Source: Elephas maximus indicus (Eukaryota; Chordata; Mammalia; Proboscidea; Elephantidae). Taken from it: a DNA stretch of 64,000 bases. This document shows positions 10,800 through 22,100 of this stretch, piece after piece (the first letter of the stretch is position 1; each line of letters opens with the position of its first letter). The stretch covers positions 101,118,823-101,182,822 of the forward strand of contig NC_064822.1 of NCBI RefSeq assembly GCF_024166365.1. The letters run 5' to 3'. The notes under the pieces are model-generated. The model saw only the letters and a program-made list of their open reading frames with translations. It made no database searches and was not told the origin of the DNA. The translations under genes and the position numbers were made by a program.

Positions 10800-11440
10800 A
10801 AAAGTACTTTGATAATGAGTAGGAGAAACTTAGACCTGGCTGATGTCTGGGAATTGTACCTGAGAAATAATGCAGAAAAATATTTACTACTGTTACAGAA
10901 GCTAAGGGAACAGGCTTTGGAATCAGTCAAGTAAGGGTAAAACAAGTTTTAAAATGTTTATTCAAACCAAGAATAAATTTATGGATGTCAGACCCAAAAG
11001 AAATCCTCAGATGCTTATGACTGGGGAGTGCTATAAACCTTCCATAAGCCTTTGGAAACACACTGAGAAACAGGATACAGGGCTTAGTTGTGATCCAACG
11101 CAATCACCCTTACTTCCTTATCAGTTTGGGAGTCCAAAGGCAATATAGCTGGAGAAAGGAATTTCACCCAAGCCCAAGAGAAACCAAACTGATAGCAGGG
11201 AAGTGGTGAGAGGCATCAAGGCAGGTGAGGATACAGATAAGAAAATGAGAAAATGAATGACAAGGTCAGAAGCCAGGAATATCTGAAACAAGTCACAAGT
11301 GCACAGCATGAGGTATCTCCGGTCAGGACTAGGGCTGGGCATCACAGCATAGCAGGCCCACTTTCATAGGGTGCTGCTTTTTGACGCTGGGCAGAAATAC
11401 ACTTTTTGTCTTCCTGCTGTAAAGGGTAACTTATGGGGAG
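10800..11440. other. Unique intergenic DNA
   Basis: No gene or repeat recognised. Confidence 0.5.
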
Positions 11441-11625
11441 TGCAGTTGTTTTATTTTTTAATTGTGGTAAAAACATAGCATTTCAACAATTTCTACACGT
11501 ACAATTCAGTGACATTGATTACATTCTTCAAGCTGTGCAACCATTCTCACTTTTTGCAAATTAGCCCACAACCATTAACATACATTCAATGCACCCTAAG
11601 CAAAAATTCCCTCTTTCCCCCTCCT
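11440..11625 (-). repeat. Old L1-like 3' fragment
   Basis: Reverse fragment with ACAATTCAGTGACATTGATT and TGCAACCATTCTCAC, the same kind as at 15090-15200. The assignment to L1 is tentative. Confidence 0.5.
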
Positions 11626-11685
11626 TCCCACCTAAAAAAAAAAAAAAAATAGCCACTAATAATTTTCGGTTTCTTTATATTTGCT

Positions 11686-11858
11686 TGGAAACCCTGATGG
11701 GGTAGTGGTTAAGAGCTATGGCTGCCAACCAAAAGGTTGACAGTTTGAATCCATCAGGCGCTCCTTAGAAACCCTATGGGGGCAATTCTACTCTGTCCTA
11801 CAGGGTCACTATGAGTCGCAATTGACTCAACAGCATCAGATTTGGGTTTTTTTGGTTT
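11686..11858 (+). repeat. AfroSINE, short form
   Basis: TTGGAAACCCTGATGGGGTA to GGTCACTATGAGTCGCAATT, then a GGTTT-rich tail. Confidence 0.9.
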
Positions 11859-12186
11859 ATGTATTTGTTTGTTTCAGGGAAGGGTTGTTTTTTTGGTTTT
11901 GTTTTTACTGCTAGCAGTATTTAAAGGGAAGAATCCTGTTCATTACTTGAGGAGAGTAATACACTTTACTAAAATAACTTTCTATTCTAAATGACTGTTC
12001 TTAAAAAATAATAAATCCCAAATAATTTTCAATGTGCTTGATTTTGAAGGACTCTTTATTTGGTTATATTTTAAGCATAGATGCTATTTCATAATCACAA
12101 GAGGGATAATTTTAGTAAGCGATTTAACATTGATAGTCTTTGATTTATAGCTATAAATGGTTGCTTACATTTATAACATATATACA

Positions 12187-12284
12187 GAGCTAACCAGAAG
12201 GTCGGCAGTTCGAATCCACCAGCCCCTCTTAAAGGGTCGTTATGAGTCAGAATCAACTTGATGGCAACAGGTTTGGTTTTGGTT
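12187..12284 (+). repeat. AfroSINE with internal deletion
   Basis: GCTAACCAGAAGGTCGGCAG joins directly to AAAGGGTCGTTATGAGTCAG. The head and the central ~70 bases are missing. Confidence 0.8.
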
Positions 12285-12299
12285 TACATATAAAACCCA

Positions 12300-12442
12300 T
12301 AAAAACCCATTGCTGTTGAGTCGATTCTGACTCATAGCAACCCTATAGGATTGCCCCATACAGTTTCCAAGGAGCGGCTGGTACATTTTAACTGCTGACC
12401 TTTTGGTTAGCAGCCCAGCTTTTAACCACTTTGACACCAGGT
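12300..12442 (-). repeat. AfroSINE, short form
   Basis: Reverse copy lying tail to tail with the SINE at 12187-12284. CCATTGCTGTTGAGTCGATT to CCACTTTGACACCAGGTTT. Confidence 0.87.
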
Positions 12443-12469
12443 TTATGTGCTTTTAAATAAAAGATTGAA

Positions 12470-13189
12470 AGTTTTTTTTATTCAAATGCAGCATATACAC
12501 AATTGAACACAACATTTTTTTTTCCTCCAACCCAACCTTCTTCTACCTTTAAACCCCGTCATGGGAACTGGTACCACCATGTGTACAATTGCTCAAGCCA
12601 GAAACTTGGGAGTTTCTTGGCTCCTCTTTCTCCTTCACTCTTCACAACCAATTAATTCACCCTTCCATCTAACATTTACTAAGTGCCAGGCATTCTGCTA
12701 GTCTCACGGAGCTTGGAGCTGGAGTGAGAGACCAGCATTACTCAAATGATCTCGCCAGTGAATGTATGCTTACAAACAGAAATAAGCGCCCTCAGGAGAA
12801 GCAGCAGGACTGTGAAAGCCTGACAGAGGAACATGCCCTGGCTTAGCGATCAGGGAAGGCTCCCTGAGCAAGTCAAATTTGTTAAAGATTTTGGACTCTA
12901 TCTTTTTTATGCTAAGGGTCTTAAAGAGGCAGTGATGGACATGATTTATTTTTAAAGGAATAATTACCAGTCCTATCAATCTACCTCCTAAATGGCCCTG
13001 GCATCTGTTCCCTTTCCTCTGTCCTCATTGCCGTCACTAAGCCTGCACGGCTCCATCCACCATCCATACCCCTGGGCAAGTTCCCTCCAAAGGATGGTGG
13101 TAGGGTAACCATGGTCCCCAGACCCCAGCCCCAGTTACTCTGTCCCTCAAAGTGTTTGTGTTCAGGAAACTTCATAGCTTTCAGTCTAC
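12470..13189. other. Mostly unique DNA with traces of old repeats
   Basis: The section 12640-12960 resembles an ancient dispersed mammalian repeat, but I could not place it. No gene was seen. Confidence 0.4.
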
Positions 13190-13408
13190 CCCAGTGGTGC
13201 TGGCTTTCCCTGATTCGTGTGTTGTCCTTCCCTTCACCTAAGATGATTCTTGTCTACTGTCTAATTAGTGAATTCCACTCTCCCTCCCTCCCCACCTTCG
13301 TAACCATCAAAGAATGTTTTCTTCTGTGTTTAAACCTTTTCTTGAGTTCTTATAATAGTGACTTCATACAATATCTGTCATTTTGTGACTGACTAATTTC
13401 ACTCAGCA
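13190..13408 (-). repeat. L1 3' fragment
   Basis: Reverse complement of the section around 9530-9740 in the L1 above (GTGGTGCTGGCTTTCCCTGA, TGACTGACTAATTTCACTCA). It ends at a SINE. Confidence 0.8.
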
Positions 13409-13520
13409 AGGCTGTAAATCTTTGCAGAAGCAGACTGCCACATCTTTACCCCACAGAACAGCTGGTGAGTTCAAACCACCAACCTTTTGGTTAGCAGTCG
13501 AGTGCCACCAGGACTCCTGT
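13409..13520 (-). repeat. AfroSINE, truncated
   Basis: AAGGCTGTAAATCTTTGCAG to CCACCAGGACTCCTG. The tail half is absent. Confidence 0.82.
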
Positions 13521-13611
13521 TTATAGGGTACCTTATCATTAAAAATATCTTGATTATATTCATCCAACATAATGTGTACACATATATGAATTGGTTAATA
13601 ATATATATGCA

Positions 13612-13822
13612 TTGGAACCCCAAATGGTGCAAGTGGTTAATGAACTCAGCTGCTAACTGAAAGTTTAGAAGTTCAAATTCAACTAGAAGTACCTCAGAAG
13701 AAAGGCCTGGCAATTTACTTCTGAAAAATTAACCATTGAAAACCCTATGGAGTATAGTTCTACTCTGACGCACATGGGTCACCCTGAGTAGGAATCAATT
13801 CCATGGCAGCTAGTTTATTACA
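13612..13822 (+). repeat. AfroSINE, GAGTCCCTGGGTGG subfamily, diverged
   Basis: GGAACCCCAAATGGTGCAAG, then AGAAGAAAGGCCTGGCAATT and CTCTGACGCACATGGGTCAC. Confidence 0.85.
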
Positions 13823-13829
13823 GTTTGAT

Positions 13830-14760
13830 TTATTATGTACATTAAAAACATTCACAAAAAATTCAAATAGTAGGATTTTGCATTTTAAATTCATTAACAA
13901 TACTTTATTTTGTCACTAAGACATATTCCTAGTTATTGTTAAAACATTAACATTTTAGTGAGAGAAATTTGAATCAATATACTTTTTTTTTTAATCTTAT
14001 TTTAACACAATTGTGACATAGCAATTCATAAGTCTGGTCTGGTTCCATAGTTGGCTTATTTTGATACATGATTTAATGACTGTCATTGCTGGAAAAGAGA
14101 CCAAGCAGAGACACAGTGACCTGACAGAGGAAGTACGCTGTTGGCTGCAGAGATCAAATCAAGTCACTCATTTCTCAGTACCATCTGCTAATTTGTAAGG
14201 ATTCATTTTTTCATTGTTAGTCTACAAATGTACACTCAGACAAAGGGAATCATTAATGATTGTGGCAGTGAACCCATGAACCCTACTTGATAATTCTGAA
14301 TTTTCGGGGAGGGGGACAGACTTCTCATCACGTTTGATTAGATGGTCATTTCTTTACCTTGAAATGTGGCTAACAAAAGAGTTCTTACTAGGAGTGAAAA
14401 GTGTCAGCTCTGCTTTTTCTTGTTTCATTGTGCTGACATTATCATTATCTTTAATCTGAAGTTTTTTTAGAGGAAACTTTTGGATCTATTTGTCCATTTA
14501 AACTCGTCAAAACAGATAACAGTTTATACATTCACTTAACTATGGCACACAGAAACTGCAACGCATTACAATACTTTGTCACTCCCTGTGGTCCTTCTTT
14601 GAGGTACCTTGAGTGCTGCAGTGACATGGGGCCATCTGATGTGTGGGCTGAGGAAGGACCCCCATCAATCTATAGTGTAAACAGGAGTTCTGATATTTTC
14701 TCCCTGCCACCCATTTTGTAACCCTATCCTACCCTACCCTTACTACCTGGGTTCCCTCTA
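13830..14760. other. Unique intergenic DNA
   Basis: AT-rich, with no gene or repeat recognised. Confidence 0.5.
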
Positions 14761-14825
14761 GCTACTCTTGGTCACCTAGTCCCTCCACCACAGTTTAGAA
14801 GTTGCTTCCCAGGGTAGCCTTTTCT

Positions 14826-14939
14826 TTCTTTCTTTCTTTCTTCTTTTTAAATATGTGTATAACCTTTGATTTTCCCTTGATGTATGATTAGGTTTACCAA
14901 TTTGCAACACATTTTACATTAATTAGCAAATTCATTTTA
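14826..14939 (-). repeat. Small retroelement insertion with (CTTT)n tail
   Basis: Flanked by a 14-base TSD with one mismatch, GGGTAGCCTTTTCT (14812-14825) and GGGCAGCCTTTTCT (14940-14953). It starts with a (TTTC)n run on the + strand, as expected of a reverse retro-insert. The family was not identified. Confidence 0.65.
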
Positions 14940-15204
14940 GGGCAGCCTTTTCTGCAGCCCCAAACTAGCTACATTGCTTCCCTACATTGAAATTATGCAT
15001 TCAGAGACCGTCTTCCCCATTAGTCTGCGAGCTTCACAAGGGCAGATGCCATGGTTTCGTTTGTTTGTGTGTTGTCTTGTTTTCGTGATAAATATGTATG
15101 TAACAAAACATTTAATATTTCAACAACCTTCACACGTACAGTTCAGTGACATGGATTATGTTTATCATGTTGTTCAACCATCACTCTTACTCATTCCCTA
15201 ATTA

Positions 15205-15759
15205 TGTTACCACAAAACACAGATAAGAGCCGCCTGCCACAAAGCCAATACTGAGACACAGGTGAGGTGAGCAGCAAGAAGGCTTTATTGTATACCGGTA
15301 TATAAGGGACAGAGAGGAATGGGCTCCTTCAAAGTCTGTCTGTCTCTCAGAGACCAACTGGAGGGTTTTATAGGGTTAGAGCTTAGGCTTGAAGAATCTG
15401 GAGATTGGCAGCTCTCCTCTGAGGGGGCATGTTGACCATATTTCAGACACGTTGACCTTCTGTGGGTATTCTTAGAGGTCCTCCGATACCATCCTGGTTT
15501 CGGTCACAAGATGGGTCCCCATTGTCTAGTTGTCTCATCCCAGGTCTTATTGATTGCCGTACTGCTTCTCCGTGAAGAACATAGTTTAATTTTAAACTTC
15601 ATAGAATCATAGAGAAAGGGAGAGAGAAGGGAGGAAACAAACCGTAATCACAGAATCACCGGGGTATGTAAAAGCTAACTATGCTAGCCATGCAGAAGCA
15701 ATGCTACCATACCCAGGACGCTGGGCCCCTACAATCTCTTTCTCATGCTGCCCCTTTCA
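15205..15759 (-). mobile_element. ERV1-type solo LTR
   Basis: 555 bases with TG...CA ends and a 4-base ATTA duplication on both sides (15201-15204, 15760-15763). Read on the minus strand it begins TGAAAGGGG, carries TATAAAACC near 15368 and AATAAAGCC near 15286, in the order TATA then polyA as in a gammaretrovirus-like LTR. There is no second LTR or internal region nearby, so it is a solo LTR. The family name is not known to me. Confidence 0.72.
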
Positions 15760-15789
15760 ATTATATACTATCACCCCTAACAGAAGCTT

Positions 15790-15973
15790 CCAAACCCGCC
15801 CACTGCTGTGTAGTTGATTTCAACTCATAGCGACCCCATAGAACTTCCAAGACTATAATCTTTATGGAAGCAGACTGCCACATCTTTCTCCCACAGAGCA
15901 GCTGGTGGTTTCGAACTGCCAACCTTTGGGTTAGCAGTTGATCACTTTAACCACTGGGCCACCAGGGCTCCTT
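15790..15973 (-). repeat. AfroSINE, long form
   Basis: CCAAACCCGCCCACTGCTGT to GGGCCACCAGGGCTCCTTTA, with GAAGCAGACTGCCACATCTT inside. Confidence 0.9.
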
Positions 15974-16062
15974 TAACCAAAGCTCACTGTCCCCTAAAGA
16001 TGCCATGTTTTTAACTGTTTCCAACCACCTAGGACATAGTTCTTTAAATATTTGTTGAATTA

Positions 16063-17011
16063 ATGAACATATCAATAAGTAAAGGAATATCCTTAGCAGT
16101 TAAGTAGCTCTAGTTCTTTGACATTTGAATTTTAGATCCTTAAAAGGACAAGGAATATGAAAAAGTATAGAATATCAAATTTGCATTTAGCTGAGTTTCT
16201 AGTGTTCATAAGCCTATATACACAAATCAAATGAATAGCTATTTTTGGACTCTTGCAATGAATAAATTCACAATTTGAAAACATCAAGGGTAAGTGCTTG
16301 TTGAATGTGACTTTTAAAAACAAAAGAAGAAGCTTGGCCTGTGTTTAAAATAATCTATTTAGCTCAACAGCTTTCTAGTTTACACGAATTATCTGGAAAA
16401 TTCAGAGCCCCAACTACCCAAAAATTATACTTCCTTAATAGCAAGTGTGGTTTTTACTTCCAGAGTTTCCTGGATAAATGCCAGCATCCTGTAAGTCACA
16501 TTCTCTTTATGAAATGAACATTTGTAAATAGATTCTCATTAAATTCTGCTGTTCACGTTGTTCTTATAATAATTAGTATTTAGGTATAACTCTGTAGTTT
16601 AACTAAAACCACTTAGCAATATCAGCTTAATAATGGACTCAACAGTTCTTTCCCTATATTTAATATTGTTACTTTGATCAAAAAAAGAAATGCACAGATC
16701 TTTCCTTTTCAGCCTTGAAAAATAATGGAATGATAGAAAACCATCTTACTGCTTGGCAGTTATTCATCCATCCATACATTCATGTATCAACAAATGTGTT
16801 CGAAGGTAATTCCTCTTGTCTGATTTTCTCCTGTCTCCTTTGGAAACTTGTTCCTGCAAGTATTTTCATCCTCTTTTACACAGCTGTAAGTGTTCCAACC
16901 TCTCCCATCATTAAAAAAGAAAGAGGGAGGCAGAGCAGAGAGAGAAGAAAAGGGAAGCAGGGAAAGGGGAGGAAATTTCCTTTAATTTTACCTTTCCCCC
17001 TAACTATTTTT
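16063..17011. other. Unique intergenic DNA
   Basis: AT-rich. Purine-rich run AAAGAGGGAGGCAGAGCAGA at about 16918-16937. No gene or repeat recognised. Confidence 0.5.
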
Positions 17012-17023
17012 TTTATAGCTCTC

Positions 17024-17377
17024 TTGGAGTCCCTGGGTGGCACAAACTAAGAACTTGGCTACTAACTGAAAGGTTGGAGGTTTGAGTCTGTCCAGAGGTC
17101 CCTTGGAAGAAGGTCCTGGCAATCTAATTCTGAAGGTCAGCTAATGAAGACTCTGTTGTTTTTGTTGTTGTTAGGTGCCATCGAGTCGGTTGCAATCAGC
17201 GACCCTGTGTACAAGAGAACGAAACACTGCTCAGTCCTTCGCCATCTTCACAATCATTGCTATGTTTGAGCCCATTGTTTCAACCACTGTATCAATCCAT
17301 GGAGCACAATTTTACTCTGAAACACATGAGGTTCCACAAAAAAGAAAAAAAAATTGGGGTTAACTCAATGACAACTG
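17024..17377 (+). repeat. AfroSINE (GAGTCCCTGGGTGG) interrupted by an RTE fragment
   Basis: TTGGAGTCCCTGGGTGGCAC opens it, and TTTTACTCTGAAACACATGA resumes after the interruption. The whole is flanked by the exact 12-base TSD TTTATAGCTCTC (17012-17023, 17378-17389). Confidence 0.88.
17157..17303 (-). repeat. RTE LINE 3' end inside SINE
   Basis: Reverse RTE tail TTGTTGTTAGGTGCCATCGA running to ACTGTATCAATCCA. 5'-truncated to about 145 bases. Confidence 0.85.
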
Positions 17378-17799
17378 TTTATAGCTCTCACTTTTCTTCT
17401 ATTTAGAAGCCAATTTCCTCCAAAGTATAGTTCACGATATGTTTCCAATTCTTTACGTCCCCATTCACTCTTTGAATACACACACACACAATTGCAAAAG
17501 TAATTTATTCTCTTTGTAGAAAACTTGGAATGTAAAGAAAATCAAAATCATCCATAAATTTACAGACTGTAGATAACAACTGTTGACATTTTGTATACAT
17601 ACTCCCCTTTTTCACATTCACAATCATATCTCATTTTGTATTTTTATGTGACATTATATTATGTTATGATCATTTTACTATACCTTAAATGTCTTCAAAA
17701 ACATAACTTTTAATAACTATAAAATATCCCATCTTATGGTGTTACCCTAATTCTCATTAATTTCAGATTTTCACTTTTGTTTTTATGTGTATTGTAATT

Positions 17800-18006
17800 T
17801 AAGGAGCCCTGGGGGCACAGTGTTTAAGCACTGGGCTACTTACAGTAATGTCGGGGGTTCCAACCCACCAGCGCTCCGTAGGAGAAAAGGTCTGGTGATC
17901 TCCTCCTGTAAAGATTACAGCCTAGGAAATCCTATGGGGCAGTTCTGCTCTGTCCTATATGATCGCTATGATTCAGAATTGACTTGACGGCACACAACAG
18001 CAACAA
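17800..18006 (+). repeat. AfroSINE, long form
   Basis: AAGGAGCCCTGGGGGCACAG to GACTTGACGGCACACAACAG. The tail ends in CAACAGCAAC, similar to the RTE tail. Confidence 0.88.
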
Positions 18007-18097
18007 ATTCAACTTCTGGAAACGTATCTTATAGGATAATCATAAAATTAATATTATAATCATAAAATAATCAGAGATAGGGATGAAGTACAATGTG

Positions 18098-18290
18098 TGT
18101 GCCGTTGAGTCGATTCCTACTCATAGGGACCCTATAGGACAGAGTAGAACAGCCCTGTAGAGTTTCCCAGGCTATAATCTTTACGGATGCAGTTCACCAG
18201 GTCTTTTCTCCCTTAGAGCCACTGGTGGCTTGAACTGCTGACCTTTAGGGTAGCAACCAAGTGCTTAACTATTGTGTTACCAGAGTTCCT
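18098..18290 (-). repeat. AfroSINE, long form
   Basis: GTGCCGTTGAGTCGATTCCT to GTGTTACCAGAGTTCCTTAG. Confidence 0.88.
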
Positions 18291-18299
18291 TAGAATTAG

Positions 18300-18970
18300 A
18301 ATTACTGCATTAAAATGTAGCAGCATTTTAAAATGCCTCATGTAAATTTTAAAATTGCTTTCTAGAAAGAGAGTATGTATTAAAACCATCACTGACAGTA
18401 TATGAAGATGGTTATGACATAGCATCTTCAGCATTCTTGAGTATCATAACTTTTTTGCTCATTTAGTTAGTGAAAAAGAGCTTCTGGGTTTAATGAACTT
18501 TTGTTTCTATTTTATTGAACTTTTAAAATGTGCTTATTAGGCTTTTTATTTTTTCTGTGAGTTGTGTATTTATATGCGTTGCTCATTTTTCTCCTCTATT
18601 TCAGTGTGTTTAAATCAATCTTGTGTAAAACTTTTATATATTAAAAGTCATGTTTGTAGCTATGTTTTCAATTTTTTGCTTGTCTTTTAATTTTCTATGT
18701 TCAGAAGTTTTGAATGTTTAAGTCAATAACAACTTTTTTCTTAGCTCTAGAAAATAATTTCTCATGCAGATATAATATTCACCAGAATTCAGCCTTAGTT
18801 TTTATGACTTAAGTTTGGATTTTTTGCTTGTAGTTTGTTTTGTCATTTATTTCTTTACTCCATGTAGTGAGAGTTGAAGATATAAATTCATTTGTTCCCA
18901 ATCCCCAATCAGTAATTCCAGTAGCAACTGTGAAAATTCCTTCTCTTCTCCCCTCAGTTGTGGTACCTCT
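18300..18970. other. Unique AT-rich DNA
   Basis: No gene or repeat recognised. Confidence 0.45.
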
Positions 18971-18975
18971 TTCAT

Positions 18976-19036
18976 GAACGGCTGACCTTTAGGTTAGCAA
19001 CCAAGCGCTTAACCATTGCACCACCAGAGCTCCTTA
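18976..19036 (-). repeat. AfroSINE head fragment
   Basis: AACGGCTGACCTTTAGGTTA to CACCAGAGCTCCTTAG; only the head third is present. It is close to the corresponding part of the SINE at 18098-18290, including some flank. Confidence 0.75.
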
Positions 19037-19121
19037 GAAGTATAATTACTATTTATGTAATGATTATTATGATTTATGTATGATTATTAACTATGACATT
19101 TTTGATACATAATAAAGTTCT

Positions 19122-22100
19122 CCCCCACGTGTCCGTCAGTTTGTCATACTGTGGGGGCTTGCATGTTGCTGTGAAGCTGGAAGCTATGCCATCGGTATTC
19201 AGATACCAGCAGGGTCACCCATGGAGGACAGGTTGCACCTGAGCTCCCAGACTAAGACAGACTAGGAAGAAGGACCCAGTAGTCTACTTCTGAAAAGCAT
19301 TAGCCAGTGAAAACCTTATGGATAGCAGCGGAACATTGTCTGATATAGTGTCGGAAGATGAGCTCCCCAGGTTGGAAGGCACTCAAAAGATGACTGGGGA
19401 AGAGCTGCCTCCTCAAAGTAGGGTCGACCTTAACAACATGGATGGAGTAAAGCTTTCAGGACCTTCATTTGCTGAGGTGACATGACTCAAAATGAGAAGA
19501 AACAGCTGCAAACATCCATTAATAATCAGAACATGGAATGTATGAAGTATGAATCTAGGAAAATTAGAAATCGTCAAAAATGAAATGGAATGCATAAACA
19601 TCGATATCCTAGGCATTAGTGAACTGAAATGGACTGGTATTGGCCACTTTGAATCAGACAATCATATAATCTACTATGCTGGGAATGACAACTTGAAGAA
19701 GAATGGTGTTGCATTCGTCATCAATAGGAACATTTCAAGATCTATCCTGAAGTACAATGCTGTCAGTGATTGGAGAATATCCATTACGCCTACAAGGAAG
19801 ACCAGTTAATATGACTATTATTCAAATATACACACCAACCACTAGGGCCAAAGATGAAGACATAGAAGATTTTTATCAGCTGCTGCTGTCTGAAATTGAT
19901 TGAACATGCAATCAAAATGCATTGATAATTACTGGTGATTTTAATGTGAAAGTTGGAAACAAAGAAGAAGGATCAGTAGTTGGAAAATATGGCCTTGGTG
20001 ATAGAAATAAAGCTGGAGATCAAATGATAGAATTTTGCAAGACCAACGACTTCTTCATTGCAAATACCTTCTTTCACCAACATAAACGGTGACTATACAC
20101 ATGGACCTCGCCAGATGGAACACACAGAAATCAAATTGACTACATCTGTGGAAAAAGATGATGAAAAAGCTCAAAATCATCAGTCAGAACAAGGCCAGGG
20201 GCCGACTGTGGAACAGACCATCAATTGCTCATATGCAAGTTCTAGCCGAAACTGAAGAAAATCAGAGCAAGTCCACGAGAGCCAAAATATGACCTTGAGT
20301 ATATCCCACTTGAATTTAGAGACCATCTGAAGAATGGATATGATGCATTGAACACTAGTGACCAAAGACTGGACGAGTTGTGGAATGACATCAAGGACAT
20401 CATACATGAACAAAGCAAGAGGTCATTGAAAAGACAGGAAAAAAAGAAAAGACCGGGATGTTGGAGAAGACTCTGAAACTTGCTCTCGAACGTTGAGCCG
20501 CTAAAGCAAAAGGAAGAATTGATGAAGTAAAAGAACTGAACAGAAGATTTTAAAGGGCAGCTCAAGAAGACAAAGTAAAGTATTATAATGACATGTGCAA
20601 AGACCTGGAAATGGAAAACCAAAAGGGAAGAACACACTTGGTGTTTCTCAAGCTGAAAGAACTGAAAAAAAAATTCAAGCCTCGAGTTGCAATAGTGAAG
20701 GACTCTATGGGGAAAATATTAAATGATGCAGGAAGCATCAAAAGAAGATGGAAGGAATATACAGAGTCATTATACCAAAAAGAATTACTCGATGTTCAAC
20801 CATTTCAAGACATAGCATATGATCAGGAACCAATGGTACTGAAGGAAAAAGTCCAAGCTGCTCTGAAGGCATTGGTGAAAAACAAGGCTCCAGGAATTGA
20901 TGGAATATCAATTGAGATGTTTCAACAAACAGATGCAGCACTGGAGGTGCTCATTCATCTATGCCAAGAAATATGGAAGACAGCTTCCTGGCCAACTGAC
21001 TGGAAGAAGTCCATATTTATGCCTATTCCCAAGAAAGATGATACAACCAAATGTGGAAATTATAGAGCAATATCATTAATATCACATGCAAGCAAAATTC
21101 AAAAACGGCTGTAGCAGTATATTGACAGGGAATTGCCAGAAATTCAGGCTGATTTCAGAAGAGGACGTGGAACAAGGGATATGATTGCTGATGTCAGATG
21201 GATCCTGGCTGAAAGCAGAGAATACCAGAAGGATGTTTACCTGTGTTTTATTGACTATGCAAAGGCATTCGACTGTGTGGATCATAACAAATTATGGACA
21301 ACATTTCGAAGAATGGGAATTCCAGAACGCTTAATTGTGCTCAGGAGGAAACTGCACACAGATCAAAAGGCAGTTGTTTGGACAGAACAAGGGAATACTG
21401 ATTGGTTTAAAGTCAGGAAAGATGTGCTCCAGGGTCATATTCTTTCACCATACCTATTCAATCTGTATGCTGAGCAAATAATCCGAGAAGCTGGAGTATA
21501 TGAAGAAGAATGGGGCATCAGGATTGGAGGAAGACTCACTAACAACCTGCGTTATGCAGATGACACAACCTTGCTTGCTGAAAGTGAAGAGGACTTGAAG
21601 CACTTACTAATGACGATCAAAGACTACAGCCTTCAGTACGGATTGCACCTCAACGTAAAGAAAACAAAAATCCTCACAAATGGACCAATGAGCAACATCA
21701 GGATAAACGGAGAAAAGATTGAAGCTGTCAAGGATTTCATTTTACTTGGATCCACAATCAACAGCCATGGAAGCAGCAGTCAAGAAATCAAAAGACGTGT
21801 TGCATTGGGTAAATCTGCTGCAAAGGACCTCTTTAAAGTGTTGAAGAGCAAAGATGTCACCTTGAAGACTAAGGTGCACCTGACTCAAGCCATGGTATTT
21901 TCAATTGCATCATATGCATGTGAAAGCTGGACAATGAATAAGGAAGACTGAGAAGAATTGACGCCTTTGAATTGTGGTGTTGGCGAAGAACATTGAATAT
22001 ACCATGGACTGCCAGAAGAATTAATAAATCTGTCTTGGAAGAGGTACAACCAGAATGCTCCTTAGAAGCAAGGATGGCGAGACTGCGTCTTACATACTTT

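Larger units (their letters stand above)
8172..10800 (+). repeat. MIR split by an L1 insertion
   Basis: TTAGTGGTTAAGAGTATGGG at about 8180-8199 and the remaining body (GTTTCCTCATCTTTAAAATG, CATATCTTAAGTATTCAATA) at 10562-10800 are the two halves of one MIR. The L1 at about 8218-10558 lies between them. Confidence 0.8.
15054..15997 (-). repeat. Reverse L1-like fragment, host of LTR and SINE
   Basis: Bounded by the exact 10-base TSD AGATGCCATG (15044-15053 and 15998-16007). T-rich at its left end. It contains TACAGTTCAGTGACATGGAT and the LTR (15205-15759) and SINE (15790-15973). Confidence 0.65.
14790..16062 (+). repeat. L2 LINE 3' end, split by nested insertions
   Basis: L2 signature pieces in order: CAGGGTAGCCT at 14810, TAGTCTGCGAGCTTCACAAG at 15021-15040, then TAAATATTTGTTGAATTAAT near 16046. 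Between them lie a small insertion (14826-14939) and a reverse L1 (15054-15997), the latter carrying an LTR and a SINE. Confidence 0.75.

Noticed and set aside
12187-12284. True tRNA gene
   Set aside because: The B-box-like GTTCGAATCC is part of the tRNA-derived SINE; no cloverleaf is complete.
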